DNA of 64,000 bases from Dyella_A sp050749815. Its GTDB lineage: Bacteria; Pseudomonadota; Gammaproteobacteria; Xanthomonadales; Rhodanobacteraceae. Of this stretch, positions 41,730 to 50,056 are shown one piece after another. Under the pieces are notes generated by a model. That model saw only the letters and a program-made list of their open reading frames with translations. It searched no databases and was not told the origin of the DNA. Both the position numbers and the translations under genes were made by a program. Position 1 is the first letter of the stretch. Every line of letters begins with the position of its first letter. Location of the stretch: the NCBI RefSeq assembly GCF_050749815.1, contig NZ_CP192735.1:1922001-1986000 (forward strand), written 5' to 3'.

Positions 41730-42901
41730 ATGGGTACGACAGAGGTTCTTACTGCTGAACCTGCAGCTCCGTGCGACGGTTGCGGGCGCGACCGGCATCC
41801 GTGTCGTTCGTGTCGACCGGATCGTTCTCGCCGTGGCCGATCGGACCTTCCAGGCGGCTCGCGTCGATACCATGCGCCGTCAGGTAGTCGTACACGATCT
41901 GCGCGCGACGCTCCGACAGGCTCTGGTTGTACGCATCCGTACCCTTCGAGTCGGTGTAACCGGCCACCGTCACCTTCACCTGCGGGTAGCGCTGCAGCGT
42001 GTCCACCGCCTGATCCAGGATCGCGATCGAGTCCGCGGTCGGCTCGGCCAGCGCCTTGCCGATCTCGTCCGCCTTCACGTGACCCTTCTTCGGGTAGTCG
42101 AACTTGAAGTTCACACCACGCAGGTCGATCACCACCTTCTGCGGGCAACCGTCCGGACCGACGATCGTGCCTGCCGGCGTCGCCGGGCACTTGTCGTCAC
42201 AGTCGTTCACCTGGTCACCGTCACTGTCCAGCGTCGAGCAGTCCGGGGCGGCCGGAGCCGGCGCAGCGGCCGGAGCCGGGGGAGCCGGCGGCGCGCCGAA
42301 GCGCGACACGATGCTGAAGCCCAGGAACCAGTCACCGTAGCCATCCTGCGCCGGCTGGCTCTTGTTGTCCCAGTCGTAGCGGTAGCCGGTCTCGATGCGC
42401 ACGTCCGAGCTGTCGGTGATCGTCTTGGACACGCCCACACCCAGCTCAGCCGCCGGCGAGAAGCCCTGGTCGCCACGGTTGTGGTGGTTGCTGCCCATCA
42501 CGCCGGCCAGCAGGTACGGACGCCAGGCGTTCCAGTCACCGCTGTAGAAACGAGCGGCTACGCCGAAGCTGTTGTTCGACCAGTTACCGCCGCCCACCGC
42601 CGAATCCACGTCACGCTTGGTGCGGTCGGCAAAAATGTCGATCGAGGCATTCGGCGAAATGAAGCGGCCCACGCCCAGACCGTAGTAAATCTGACGGCTG
42701 TTCGTGTTGCGGTCGGTGTCGTTGTAATAGCCACCGATGGTCGGGGCGATATACCAGCGGTCATCGTAGCTCGACGAGCTCATGCTCGGCGCGCTGTCCG
42801 CCGGTGCCGGTGCCGCGTCCTGCGCGTGAACGGCACCCACGCCGCCCAGGGCCAAAGCAATCAGAAAATACAAGCCCTTACGTTTCATCAGGTGTCTCCT
42901 T
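41704..42901. repeat. Tandem duplication unit, copy B
   Basis: Partner of 40277-41474, with one mismatch seen over 1198 bp. The junction spacer between copies (41475-41703) is unique sequence and contains the promoter region of copy A, so the duplication did not include the upstream promoter. Confidence 0.93.
41749..42888 (-). CDS. OmpA-family outer membrane porin, tandem copy B
   Basis: A 379-residue protein identical in sequence to copy A by direct comparison of the translations: signal peptide, OmpA barrel, Pro/Ala hinge, type-3 calcium repeat and peptidoglycan-binding OmpA domain. The only base difference noted is the silent C/T at 42805. It lies 126 bp after the prpD stop on the same strand, with its own leader; the ribosome site AAGGAGACACC is shared by both copies only up to the CTCCTT on the plus strand. 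Complete identity at wobble positions implies very recent duplication or continuing gene conversion. Either copy could be the ancestral one. Confidence 0.95.
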   Translation of the reverse strand: MKRKGLYFLIALALGGVGAVHAQDAAPAPADSAPSMSSSSYDDRWYIAPTIGGYYNDTDRNTNSRQIYYGLGVGRFISPNASIDIFADRTKRDVDSAVGGGNWSNNSFGVAARFYSGDWNAWRPYLLAGVMGSNHHNRGDQGFSPAAELGVGVSKTITDSSDVRIETGYRYDWDNKSQPAQDGYGDWFLGFSIVSRFGAPPAPPAPAAAPAPAAPDCSTLDSDGDQVNDCDDKCPATPAGTIVGPDGCPQKVVIDLRGVNFKFDYPKKGHVKADEIGKALAEPTADSIAILDQAVDTLQRYPQVKVTVAGYTDSKGTDAYNQSLSERRAQIVYDYLTAHGIDASRLEGPIGHGENDPVDTNDTDAGRARNRRTELQVQQ

Positions 42902-43003
42902 GGTGATTTCTGTTTTATCGAAATCTTTCAGGCTGCGGTGCGCCATGAACAACGCCCCGCGAAAGGCTGCCTGCCCCGCCTTAAGACGAAATGGATTATC
43001 GGC

Positions 43004-43025
43004 TCACGCTGTCTTTACAGCGTGA
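43004..43025 (-). terminator. Hairpin overlapping the prpD stop
   Basis: 9-bp stem TCACGCTGT/ACAGCGTGA around CTTT; the prpD stop codon lies within it. It lacks a U-tract (GCCGATAATCC follows leftwards), so it may stabilise the mRNA end or attenuate reading into OmpA copy B. Confidence 0.4.
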
Positions 43026-44466
43026 AAAGTTCCATGAAACGCTGAACCGGCATCGAATCGAGAGCGGCCGGATCGGCCACCTGCTCCAGCACCACTCGAG
43101 CCCTGTGTGCGGGTAGATGGCCCTGCATTGCCGCCTCGAACTTCTTGAGCAGCAATGGGATACCTTCGGCACGACGCTTGCGGTGGCCGATCGGGTAGTC
43201 GACGGACACTCTTGCAGTACTCGATCCATCCTTGAAGAACACCTGCACCGCGTTGCCGATGTAACGCTTGTCCGGATCGAAATAGTCCCGGGTGAACCGC
43301 GGGTTCTCGCTGACCACCGTCTTCTCGCGCAGGGCGTCGATGCGCGGGTCGGCAGCCACGGCATCACCATAGTCGTCTGCCGTGAGGCGGCCGAAGACCA
43401 GGGGGACGGCCACCATGTACTGGATGCAGTGGTCGCGATCGGCGTAATTGGCCAGCGGCCCGGTCTTGTCGATGATGCGACGACCCGCCTCCTGGGTTTC
43501 GATCACCACCTTGTCGATCTGCTCCAACCGGTCGGCAACCTGCTCATGCAGTTGCATGGCGCATTCCACCGCGGTCTGTGCATGGAACTCGGCCGGAAAG
43601 CTGATCTTGAACAGCACGTTTTCCATGACGTAGCTGCCGAACGGCCGCTCGAACTCGAAGGCCCTGCCGCCAAAGGCCACGTCGTAATAGCCCCAGGTGG
43701 GAGCCGACAGCGCCGATGGGTAGCCGACCACGCCCCGATGGACAGCGTTGATCGCATGGATGACGGCGCGGCGGCAAGCGTCGCCGGCAGCCCAGCTCTT
43801 GCGCGGCCCGGTGTTCGGCGCGTGGCGATAGGTACGCAACGCGCCGTTGTCGATCCAGCTGTGCGACAGCGCGGTGACGATCTGTTCCTTGTCGCCGCCC
43901 AACATCGCGGTGGCCACCGCCGTGGAAGCGAGCCGCACCAGGATCACGTGGTCCTGGCCAACGCGATTGAAGCTGTTCCTCAGCGCGTAGCAGACCTGGA
44001 TCTCGTGCGCCTTGATCGCATATGCCAGCACGGCGCGCACCGTCATCGGCTGGCCGCTCTCGCGCTCGGCCTTGCGGCTCAGGTAATCGGCCACGGCGAG
44101 GATCGCGCCGAGATTATCGGACGGGTGGCCCCATTCGGCCGCCAGCCAGGTGTCGTTGAAGTCCAGCCAACGGATCTGCGTGCCGATGGCGAACGCCGCC
44201 TGCACCGGATCGAGTTCATGGCTGGTGCCGGGCACCCGCGCTCCACCCGGCAGCGTTGCGCCCGGAACCACCGGCCCCAGATGCTTGACGCATTCGGGAA
44301 ACCGCATCGCCATCAGCGCGGTGCCCAGCGAATCGAGCAGCATGTAGCGCGCGGTGTCGTACGCCTCGGTGGAATCGATCACGTAATCGATCACGTAATC
44401 GGCGATGTCCACCAGTGGCTGGTCGGGCTCCGGTCGCTTCGCCGAACGCGTATCGTGGATGCTCAT
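43015..44466 (-). CDS. prpD: 2-methylcitrate dehydratase PrpD (MmgE/PrpD family)
   Basis: Dehydrates 2-methylcitrate to 2-methyl-cis-aconitate in the propionate (2-methylcitrate) cycle. The 483 residues match bacterial PrpD. Recognisable segments are YMLLDSLGTALMAMRFPEC, IRWLDFNDTWLAAEWGHPSD (the active-site Asp/His region), HAPNTGPRKSWAAGDACRRA and FKISFPAEFHAQTAVECAMQ. Near the N-terminus DYVIDYVID is a short in-frame repeat (DYVI twice), a small local duplication. It lies 126 bp after prpF. In AcnD-type pathways PrpD can be partly redundant with AcnD plus PrpF, so this organism carries both routes. Confidence 0.96.
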   Translation of the reverse strand: MSIHDTRSAKRPEPDQPLVDIADYVIDYVIDSTEAYDTARYMLLDSLGTALMAMRFPECVKHLGPVVPGATLPGGARVPGTSHELDPVQAAFAIGTQIRWLDFNDTWLAAEWGHPSDNLGAILAVADYLSRKAERESGQPMTVRAVLAYAIKAHEIQVCYALRNSFNRVGQDHVILVRLASTAVATAMLGGDKEQIVTALSHSWIDNGALRTYRHAPNTGPRKSWAAGDACRRAVIHAINAVHRGVVGYPSALSAPTWGYYDVAFGGRAFEFERPFGSYVMENVLFKISFPAEFHAQTAVECAMQLHEQVADRLEQIDKVVIETQEAGRRIIDKTGPLANYADRDHCIQYMVAVPLVFGRLTADDYGDAVAADPRIDALREKTVVSENPRFTRDYFDPDKRYIGNAVQVFFKDGSSTARVSVDYPIGHRKRRAEGIPLLLKKFEAAMQGHLPAHRARVVLEQVADPAALDSMPVQRFMELFTL

Positions 44467-44592
44467 GGCGCTCGTCTCCTGAAAGCTGAGGAACTGCTGC
44501 TCGACCGCGACGATTCACCCGTCATCGCGGCACGCATGTCCACCAGCTTACTCAGATGATGTCGCCGCGAGGAAAAGTCGGCTGCCGGCAAA

Positions 44593-45777
44593 CTACGGCG
44601 CAGGCACCCGCACGAAGCCTTCCATCAGCACGCGCGCACTGCGGCTCATGATTGCCTTGGTAACCGTCCAGCTACCGCCGGCGAACCTGGCTTCAGCACC
44701 TACCCGCAAGGTTCCCGACGGATGACCGAAGCGCACCGCCTGCCGCTCGCCGCCACCAGCGGCAAGGTTAACCAGCGTGCCAGGAATCGCGGCAGCGGTA
44801 CCGATCGCCACCGCCGCCGTGCCCATCATCGCGTGGTGCAGCTTGCCCATCGACATCGCGCGCACCAGCAGGTCGACATCACCCGCTTTCACGGGCTTGC
44901 CGCTCGAAGCGACGTAGTCGGCCGGCGGCGCGACGAAGGCCACCTTGGGCGTGTGCTGGCGCGTGGCGATCTGGTCCAGCGACTGGATCAGGCCCATGCG
45001 CAGCGCGCCGTGTGCCCGGATCGTCTCGAACATCGCCAGCGCCTTGTCGTCACCGTTGATGGCGTCCTGCAGCTCGGCGCCGGTGTAGCCGATCGCCGCG
45101 GCCTCGACGAAGATCGTAGGAATGCCCGCATTGATCATTGTCGCCTTGAGCGTGCCGACGCCGGGCACCTCCAAGTCGTCGACCAGGTTGCCGGTGGGAA
45201 ACATGGCGCCGCCCGCGCCCTCTTCCTCGGCGGCCGGATCCATGAATTCCAACTGCACCTCGGCGGCCGGGAACGTCACGCCGTCCAGCTCGAAATCGCC
45301 GGTCTCCTGCACCGCGCCATCGGTCATCGGCACGTGGGCGACGATCGTCTTGCCGATGTTGGCCTGCCAGATGCGCACGATGGCGATACCGTTGCGCGGC
45401 ACGCGGGCGGGATCGACCAGGCCACTGGCGATGGCGAACGGACCGACCGCAGCCGACAGGTTGCCGCAGTTGCCGCTCCAGTCGACGAACGCCTTGTCGA
45501 TGGCCATCTGGCCGAACAGGTAATCCACGTCGTGATCCGGCCGCGTGCTCCGGGACACGATGACCGTCTTGCTGGTGCTGGAGGTGGCGCCGCCCATGCC
45601 GTCGATCTGCTTGCCGTAGGGATCGGGGCTGCCGATCACCCGCATCAGCAAGGCGTCGCGCGCTGTGCCGGGCGTCCGGGCGGCCTGGGGCAGATCGTCG
45701 AGGCGGAAGAACACGCCCTTGCTGGTGCCCCCGCGCATGTAGGTGGCGGGAATGCGGATCTGTGGAGCATGCGACAT
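44593..45777 (-). CDS. prpF: 2-methylaconitate cis-trans isomerase PrpF
   Basis: Isomerises the trans-type methylaconitate made by AcnD so that the methylcitrate cycle can proceed. The 394 residues have a diaminopimelate-epimerase-like fold. Key segments are PATYMRGGTSKGVFFRLDDL (catalytic Lys and binding loop), GGATSSTSKTVIVSRS, DWSGNCGNLSAAVGPFAI (active-site Cys/Asn) and AGIPTIFVEAAAIGYTG. The start at 45777 gives the conserved MSHAPQIRIPATYMRGG; the longer frame from 45945 reaches into the 2H phosphoesterase gene. It lies 28 bp after that gene in the acnD-2H-prpF-prpD run. Confidence 0.96.
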   Translation of the reverse strand: MSHAPQIRIPATYMRGGTSKGVFFRLDDLPQAARTPGTARDALLMRVIGSPDPYGKQIDGMGGATSSTSKTVIVSRSTRPDHDVDYLFGQMAIDKAFVDWSGNCGNLSAAVGPFAIASGLVDPARVPRNGIAIVRIWQANIGKTIVAHVPMTDGAVQETGDFELDGVTFPAAEVQLEFMDPAAEEEGAGGAMFPTGNLVDDLEVPGVGTLKATMINAGIPTIFVEAAAIGYTGAELQDAINGDDKALAMFETIRAHGALRMGLIQSLDQIATRQHTPKVAFVAPPADYVASSGKPVKAGDVDLLVRAMSMGKLHHAMMGTAAVAIGTAAAIPGTLVNLAAGGGERQAVRFGHPSGTLRVGAEARFAGGSWTVTKAIMSRSARVLMEGFVRVPAP

Positions 45778-45805
45778 GGGAATCTCCGGAAGTGCTCGCG
45801 CCGCG

Positions 45806-46390
45806 TCAGAACAAGCCAGCCTGCGTCGCGGGGGGATCGATTTCAGGCAGCAACGGCCAACGGCCGATGATGTCGTAACGGTAGGGATGGCCGCCACCGA
45901 TGACGAGGCACAACTCGTCGATGGTCCAGCGGATTGGTGGGTCAAGCACGATCTTGTCCAGCGGCTCGGGGGCGCCGTAGCTCAAGGTCATGTGCGGCGT
46001 GACGTTGGTGGCGATATGGCCGAGTCCTGCTTGAACAAGACGCGACTGAATCGCCTGCAGCAAGGCGGTAAACGCCGGCGGCACACCACGCGTACGCATC
46101 GCCCAATGGATCGGACCCGACGTGCTCGCCGGCCCGACGATACGGTTGAAGTGCAGCGTGCAAGAGGCCGCGGAAACGGCCGCACCCACCTGCATCAGCG
46201 CCGCGCAGTCTTCATCGGTCGGCAGAAAAATGCGCTCGGAAAACGACTGGTGCAGGTTCGCCGGTGCGAACAGCGCGCTTCCCAGACGTTGGGGCAGCCC
46301 GAACCGATCCAGCAGAGCGCCGATGTAATCCACCAGTACCGGCGGCGGCATGGTCGCGAAGAATAGACGCGGCTTCGCGATCCGGCTCAT
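45806..46390 (-). CDS. 2'-5' RNA ligase (2H phosphoesterase) family protein
   Basis: A 194-residue protein of the 2H superfamily, which hydrolyses or ligates 2'-5' or cyclic phosphodiesters. The two catalytic tetrapeptide-type motifs are His47-Gln-Ser49 in NLHQSF and His133-Met-Thr135 in TPHMTLSYGAPEP, in the LigT/ThpR spacing. Other family marks are LFFATMPPP at the start and an aromatic/hydrophobic end. Both His and the Ser/Thr partners are kept, so it is probably active. It overlaps acnD by 4 bp (ATGA) and precedes prpF by 28 bp, placing an RNA- or nucleotide-type enzyme inside a propionate operon. I know of no standard role for it there; the substrate is unknown. Confidence 0.85.
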   Translation of the reverse strand: MSRIAKPRLFFATMPPPVLVDYIGALLDRFGLPQRLGSALFAPANLHQSFSERIFLPTDEDCAALMQVGAAVSAASCTLHFNRIVGPASTSGPIHWAMRTRGVPPAFTALLQAIQSRLVQAGLGHIATNVTPHMTLSYGAPEPLDKIVLDPPIRWTIDELCLVIGGGHPYRYDIIGRWPLLPEIDPPATQAGLF

Positions 46391-48981
46391 GCCGCCTGCG
46401 ACGCCTCGAGGAAATCCTGAGCGAAGCGCTGCAGCACGCCGCCGGCTTCGTAGATAGACACCTCCTCGGCGGTATCCAGGCGGCAGGTCACCGGCACCTC
46501 GATGCGTTCGCCGTTGTTGCGATGGATCACCAGGGTGAGGTCCGTCCCCGGCGTGCGCGCACCCACCACGTCGAAGGTCTCGCTGCCGTCGATGCCCAGC
46601 GTCTTGCGGTCAGTGCCCGGTTTGAACTGCAGCGGCAGCACGCCCATGCCGATCAGATTGGTGCGGTGGATGCGCTCGAAGCCCTCGGCCGCGATCGCCT
46701 CCACGCCGGCCAGCCGCACGCCCTTGGCGGCCCAGTCGCGCGACGAGCCCTGGCCGTAGTCGGCGCCGGCGATCACGATCAGCGGCTGCTTGCGTTCCAT
46801 GTAGGTCTCGATCGCTTCCCACATGCGCATCACCTTGCCTTCCGGTTCCACGCGCGCCAGCGAACCCTTCTTTACCTCGCCATCGACCACGGCCATCTCG
46901 TTGACCAACGTGGGGTTGGCGAAGGTGGCGCGCTGCGCGGTCAGGTGGTCGCCGCGGTGGGTCGCGTACGAATTGAAGTCCTCTTCCGGCAGGCCCATCT
47001 TCGCCAGGTACTCGCCCGCCGCGCTGGTGGGCAGGATCGCGTTGGACGGCGACAGGTGATCGGTGGTGATGTTGTCGCCGAGAACCGCCAGCGGACGCAT
47101 GCCGGTGAGACTGCGCGCCCCGGCGAGGGCGCCCTCCCAGTACGGCGGACGGCGGATGTAGGTGCTCTGCGCACGCCAGTCGTACAGCGGCGCCGCGCGC
47201 GTGCCGGTGCGTCCGGTGCGGGCAAACATCGGCTCGTAGACGGCGCGGAACTGCTCGGGCTTCACGCTGGCCGCGACGATCGCGTCGATCTCCTCGTCGG
47301 ACGGCCAGATGTCCTTGAGCGTCACCGGCCGGCCGTCGGCATCGTGCCCCAGCGCGTCGCGTTCGATGTCGAAGCGGATCGTGCCGGCGATGGCGTAGGC
47401 GACCACCAGCGGCGGCGAGGCCAGGAACGCCTGCTTCGCGTACGGGTGGATGCGGCCGTCGAAGTTGCGGTTACCCGAGAGCACCGCAGTGGCGTACAGG
47501 TCGCGGTCGATGATCTCCTGCTGGATCGCCGGGTCGAGCGCGCCGGACATGCCGTTGCAGGTGGTGCAGGCGAACGCGACGATGCCGAAGCCGAGCTTCT
47601 CCAGCTCCGGCAGCAGCTTCGCTTCTTCCAGATACAACTGCACCGCCTTGGAACCGGGAGCCAGCGAGCTCTTCACCCACGGCTTGCGGGTGAGCCCTCG
47701 CGCGTTGGCGTTGCGCGCCAGCAGCGCGGCGGCGATCACGTTGCGCGGGTTGCTGGTGTTGGTGCAGCTGGTGATGGCGGCGATGATCACCGCGCCGTCG
47801 GGCATCTGGCCCGGCTGTTCGGTCCACGCGCCGGCGATGCCGCGCGCGGCGAGGTCGGAGGTCGGCAGCCGCTTGTGCGGGTTGGACGGGCCGGCCATGT
47901 TGCGCACCACCGAGGAGAGGTCGAAGGTCAACGTGCGCTCGTACTGCGCCTGCGCCAGCGTGTCGGCCCACAAACCGGCGGCCTTGGCGTAGGTCTCCAC
48001 CAGCCTCACCTGCTCATCGCTGCGGCCGGTGAGGCGCAGGTAGTCCAGGGTCTGCTCGTCGATGAAGAACATCGCCGCGGTGGCGCCGTATTCCGGCGCC
48101 ATGTTGGAAATGGTGGCGCGATCGCCCAGGGTGAGGCTGGCCGCGCCTTCGCCGCGGAATTCCAGATACGCGCCGACCACCTTCTCCTTGCGCAGGAACT
48201 CGGTGAGCGCCAGCACGATGTCGGTGGCAGTGATGCCGCTCTGGCGCTTGCCGGTGAGCTCGACGCCGACGATGTCGGGCAGGCGCATCCACGAGGCACG
48301 GCCGAGCATCACGTTCTCCGCCTCCAGCCCGCCCACGCCGACGGCGATGACGCCCAGCGCATCCACGTGCGGCGTGTGGCTGTCGGTACCCACGCAGGTG
48401 TCAGGATAGGCCACGCCATCTTGGACACCGACCACTGGCGACATCTTCTCCAGGTTGATCTGGTGCATGATCCCGTTACCCGGCGGGATCACGTCGACGT
48501 TCTCGAATGCCCGCTTGGTCCACTCGATGAAGTGGAAGCGGTCTTCGTTGCGGCGATCCTCGATCGCGCGGTTCTTCGCGAACGCGTTCGGATCGAAACC
48601 GCCGCACTCCACTGCCAGCGAGTGGTCGACGATCAGCTGCACCGGCACCACCGGGTTCACCTTGGCCGGATCGCCGCCGCGATCGGCGATCGCATCGCGC
48701 AGGCCGGCCAGGTCCACCAGCGCCGTCTGGCCGAGGATGTCGTGGCACACCACGCGCGCCGGGAACCACGGAAAGTCGCGCTCGCGCTTGCGCTCGATCA
48801 GCTGTTTCAGCGAGTCGGTGAGGATCGCCGGATCGCAGCGGCGCACCAGGTTCTCGGCCAGCACGCGCGAGGTGTACGGCAACGTGTCATACGCGCCCGG
48901 CTGGATCGCCTCCACCGCCGCACGCGCGTCGAAATAGTCCAGCGAGGTGCCAGGAAGGAGGCGGCGATGGTCGGCGTTCAT
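46387..48981 (-). CDS. acnD: Fe/S-dependent 2-methylcitrate dehydratase AcnD
   Basis: Aconitase-family enzyme of the methylcitrate cycle that works with PrpF in place of, or beside, PrpD. The 864 residues carry the [4Fe-4S] ligands Cys406 (SCTNTSNP), Cys472 and Cys475 (CTTCNG). Other aconitase segments include TDSHTPHVDALGVIAVGVGG, GDNITTDHLSPS and GADYGQGSSRDWAAKG. Length and the start MNADHRRLLPGTSLDYFDAR fit AcnD better than AcnA (about 890-900). It is the first gene of the acnD-2H-prpF-prpD operon; the upstream 200 bases before the riboswitch region should hold its leftward promoter, but I see no clear boxes. Confidence 0.96.
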   Translation of the reverse strand: MNADHRRLLPGTSLDYFDARAAVEAIQPGAYDTLPYTSRVLAENLVRRCDPAILTDSLKQLIERKRERDFPWFPARVVCHDILGQTALVDLAGLRDAIADRGGDPAKVNPVVPVQLIVDHSLAVECGGFDPNAFAKNRAIEDRRNEDRFHFIEWTKRAFENVDVIPPGNGIMHQINLEKMSPVVGVQDGVAYPDTCVGTDSHTPHVDALGVIAVGVGGLEAENVMLGRASWMRLPDIVGVELTGKRQSGITATDIVLALTEFLRKEKVVGAYLEFRGEGAASLTLGDRATISNMAPEYGATAAMFFIDEQTLDYLRLTGRSDEQVRLVETYAKAAGLWADTLAQAQYERTLTFDLSSVVRNMAGPSNPHKRLPTSDLAARGIAGAWTEQPGQMPDGAVIIAAITSCTNTSNPRNVIAAALLARNANARGLTRKPWVKSSLAPGSKAVQLYLEEAKLLPELEKLGFGIVAFACTTCNGMSGALDPAIQQEIIDRDLYATAVLSGNRNFDGRIHPYAKQAFLASPPLVVAYAIAGTIRFDIERDALGHDADGRPVTLKDIWPSDEEIDAIVAASVKPEQFRAVYEPMFARTGRTGTRAAPLYDWRAQSTYIRRPPYWEGALAGARSLTGMRPLAVLGDNITTDHLSPSNAILPTSAAGEYLAKMGLPEEDFNSYATHRGDHLTAQRATFANPTLVNEMAVVDGEVKKGSLARVEPEGKVMRMWEAIETYMERKQPLIVIAGADYGQGSSRDWAAKGVRLAGVEAIAAEGFERIHRTNLIGMGVLPLQFKPGTDRKTLGIDGSETFDVVGARTPGTDLTLVIHRNNGERIEVPVTCRLDTAEEVSIYEAGGVLQRFAQDFLEASQAA

Positions 48982-49182
48982 GGAGATCGGGATCCTTCAG
49001 GTGAAAACATAGGATGCTGAGGAGCGGCAGCCGCTGCGCATCGGTCGCAGATGGCAGGCTGCAGCGGGCCCAGCAACGCTGGATGCTGGCCGGCCATTGT
49101 AGTGGGAGAAGGCGTCTGGCTTAAGCGTTCGCGCCTTGACTGCCATGGGCGGCGCCCACGAGAATGCCCAGCTACTGATCCC

Positions 49183-49295
49183 AAAAGGGAGTAGTTCCGG
49201 GCGCCGATTCTGCCGGCGTTCGTGCAGTGGTCGTCATCACGAGCGGAGCACCGCTCCGGTCACTGCAGCGGTCCCGCCGCGAACGAGACTTTTGC
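49183..49295 (+). ncRNA. yybP-ykoY manganese riboswitch
   Basis: The 5' element AAAAGGGAGTAGTTC (from 49183) pairs with the 3' element GAACGAGACTTTT (49281-49293): AAAAG with CTTTT and GTTC with GAAC, leaving the conserved GGGAGTA and CGAGAC that mark this riboswitch class. The conserved loop CGTCATCA lies at about 49229, with GC-rich arms on both sides (GAGCGGAGC/GCTCC type). It lies about 65 bp upstream of the TerC-family gene. This class senses Mn(II) and usually controls manganese exporters of the TerC/Alx and MntP types, which fits the neighbour exactly. Confidence 0.85.
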
Positions 49296-49359
49296 GGTAA
49301 CCGCGGGGCTGCGTGCGGCCGTGGTTATTGCATTTGTCCCGCGCGCTGGAATGAACCGC

Positions 49360-50049
49360 ATGGATTTCCTGACCCCCGAATTCTTCTCCGGCCTGTTCGC
49401 CATCGTCCTGCTCGATCTCGTGCTGGCAGGCGACAACGCGATCGTGATCGCCCTGGCCGCCCGCAACCTGCCCCCGCGACTGCAGAAAAAGGCGGTGTTC
49501 TGGGGCACCTTCGGCGCGGTGGCGGTGCGCGTGCTGCTCACGGCCGTAGTGGTCTACCTGCTCAAACTGCCTGGACTCATGCTGGCCGGCGGCCTGCTGC
49601 TGCTGCCGATCGCCTGGAAGCTGCTCAAGCACGAAGACGAGGATCCGGCGGTGAGCCCGGGCGACACGTTCTGGTCGGCGCTCAAGACGATCGTGGTGGC
49701 GGACGCCCTGATGGGCCTGGACAACGTGCTGGCCATCGCCGGCGCGTCCAAGGGCCACATGGGGCTGGTCATCCTGGGGTTGTTGATCAGCGTGCCGCTG
49801 GTCGTCTGGGGCAGCACGCTGATTCTCAAGCTGATCGGGCGCTTCCCGGTGATCATCTACGTCGGCGCCGGCGCAATCGCCTGGACGGCGGCGCGGATGA
49901 TTGCGCACGATCACCTCACCGCCAGCTGGTTCGATCCGCGGCCCTGGGCGCGCTACGCGCTGGACGTCTTGCTGGTGCTGGCGATCTGCGGCGGCGGCTG
50001 GCTGGCCGAACGCCAGCGCCGCCACCGCCACCGCCACCGCCACGCGTGA
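49360..50049 (+). CDS. TerC-family membrane protein, probable manganese exporter
   Basis: A 229-residue polytopic inner-membrane protein of the TerC family (YjbE/Alx relatives). Seven hydrophobic segments are visible. The metal-site motifs are LLDLVLAGDNAIVIALAARN near residue 25 and the internal repeat VVADALMGLDNVLAIAGASK. The C-terminus is a His/Arg-rich tail (RQRRHRHRHRHA), a possible metal-binding end. Two starts are possible, 49351 and 49360; I chose 49360 for GGA 9 bases upstream. Control by the Mn(II) riboswitch just upstream argues for manganese export, not tellurite resistance. It stands between acnD (divergent) and an outer-membrane protein gene (convergent, 7 bp apart). Confidence 0.9.
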   Translation: MDFLTPEFFSGLFAIVLLDLVLAGDNAIVIALAARNLPPRLQKKAVFWGTFGAVAVRVLLTAVVVYLLKLPGLMLAGGLLLLPIAWKLLKHEDEDPAVSPGDTFWSALKTIVVADALMGLDNVLAIAGASKGHMGLVILGLLISVPLVVWGSTLILKLIGRFPVIIYVGAGAIAWTAARMIAHDHLTASWFDPRPWARYALDVLLVLAICGGGWLAERQRRHRHRHRHA

Positions 50050-50056
50050 GTCTCCG

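Noticed and set aside
46264..49020. Plus-strand open frame of about 918 codons opposite acnD
   Set aside because: Antisense to a fully conserved aconitase-family gene; no start signal or domain.
49222..49359. N-terminal extension of the TerC protein from 49222
   Set aside because: This stretch is the riboswitch and leader; the family begins at the MDFLTPEFF segment.
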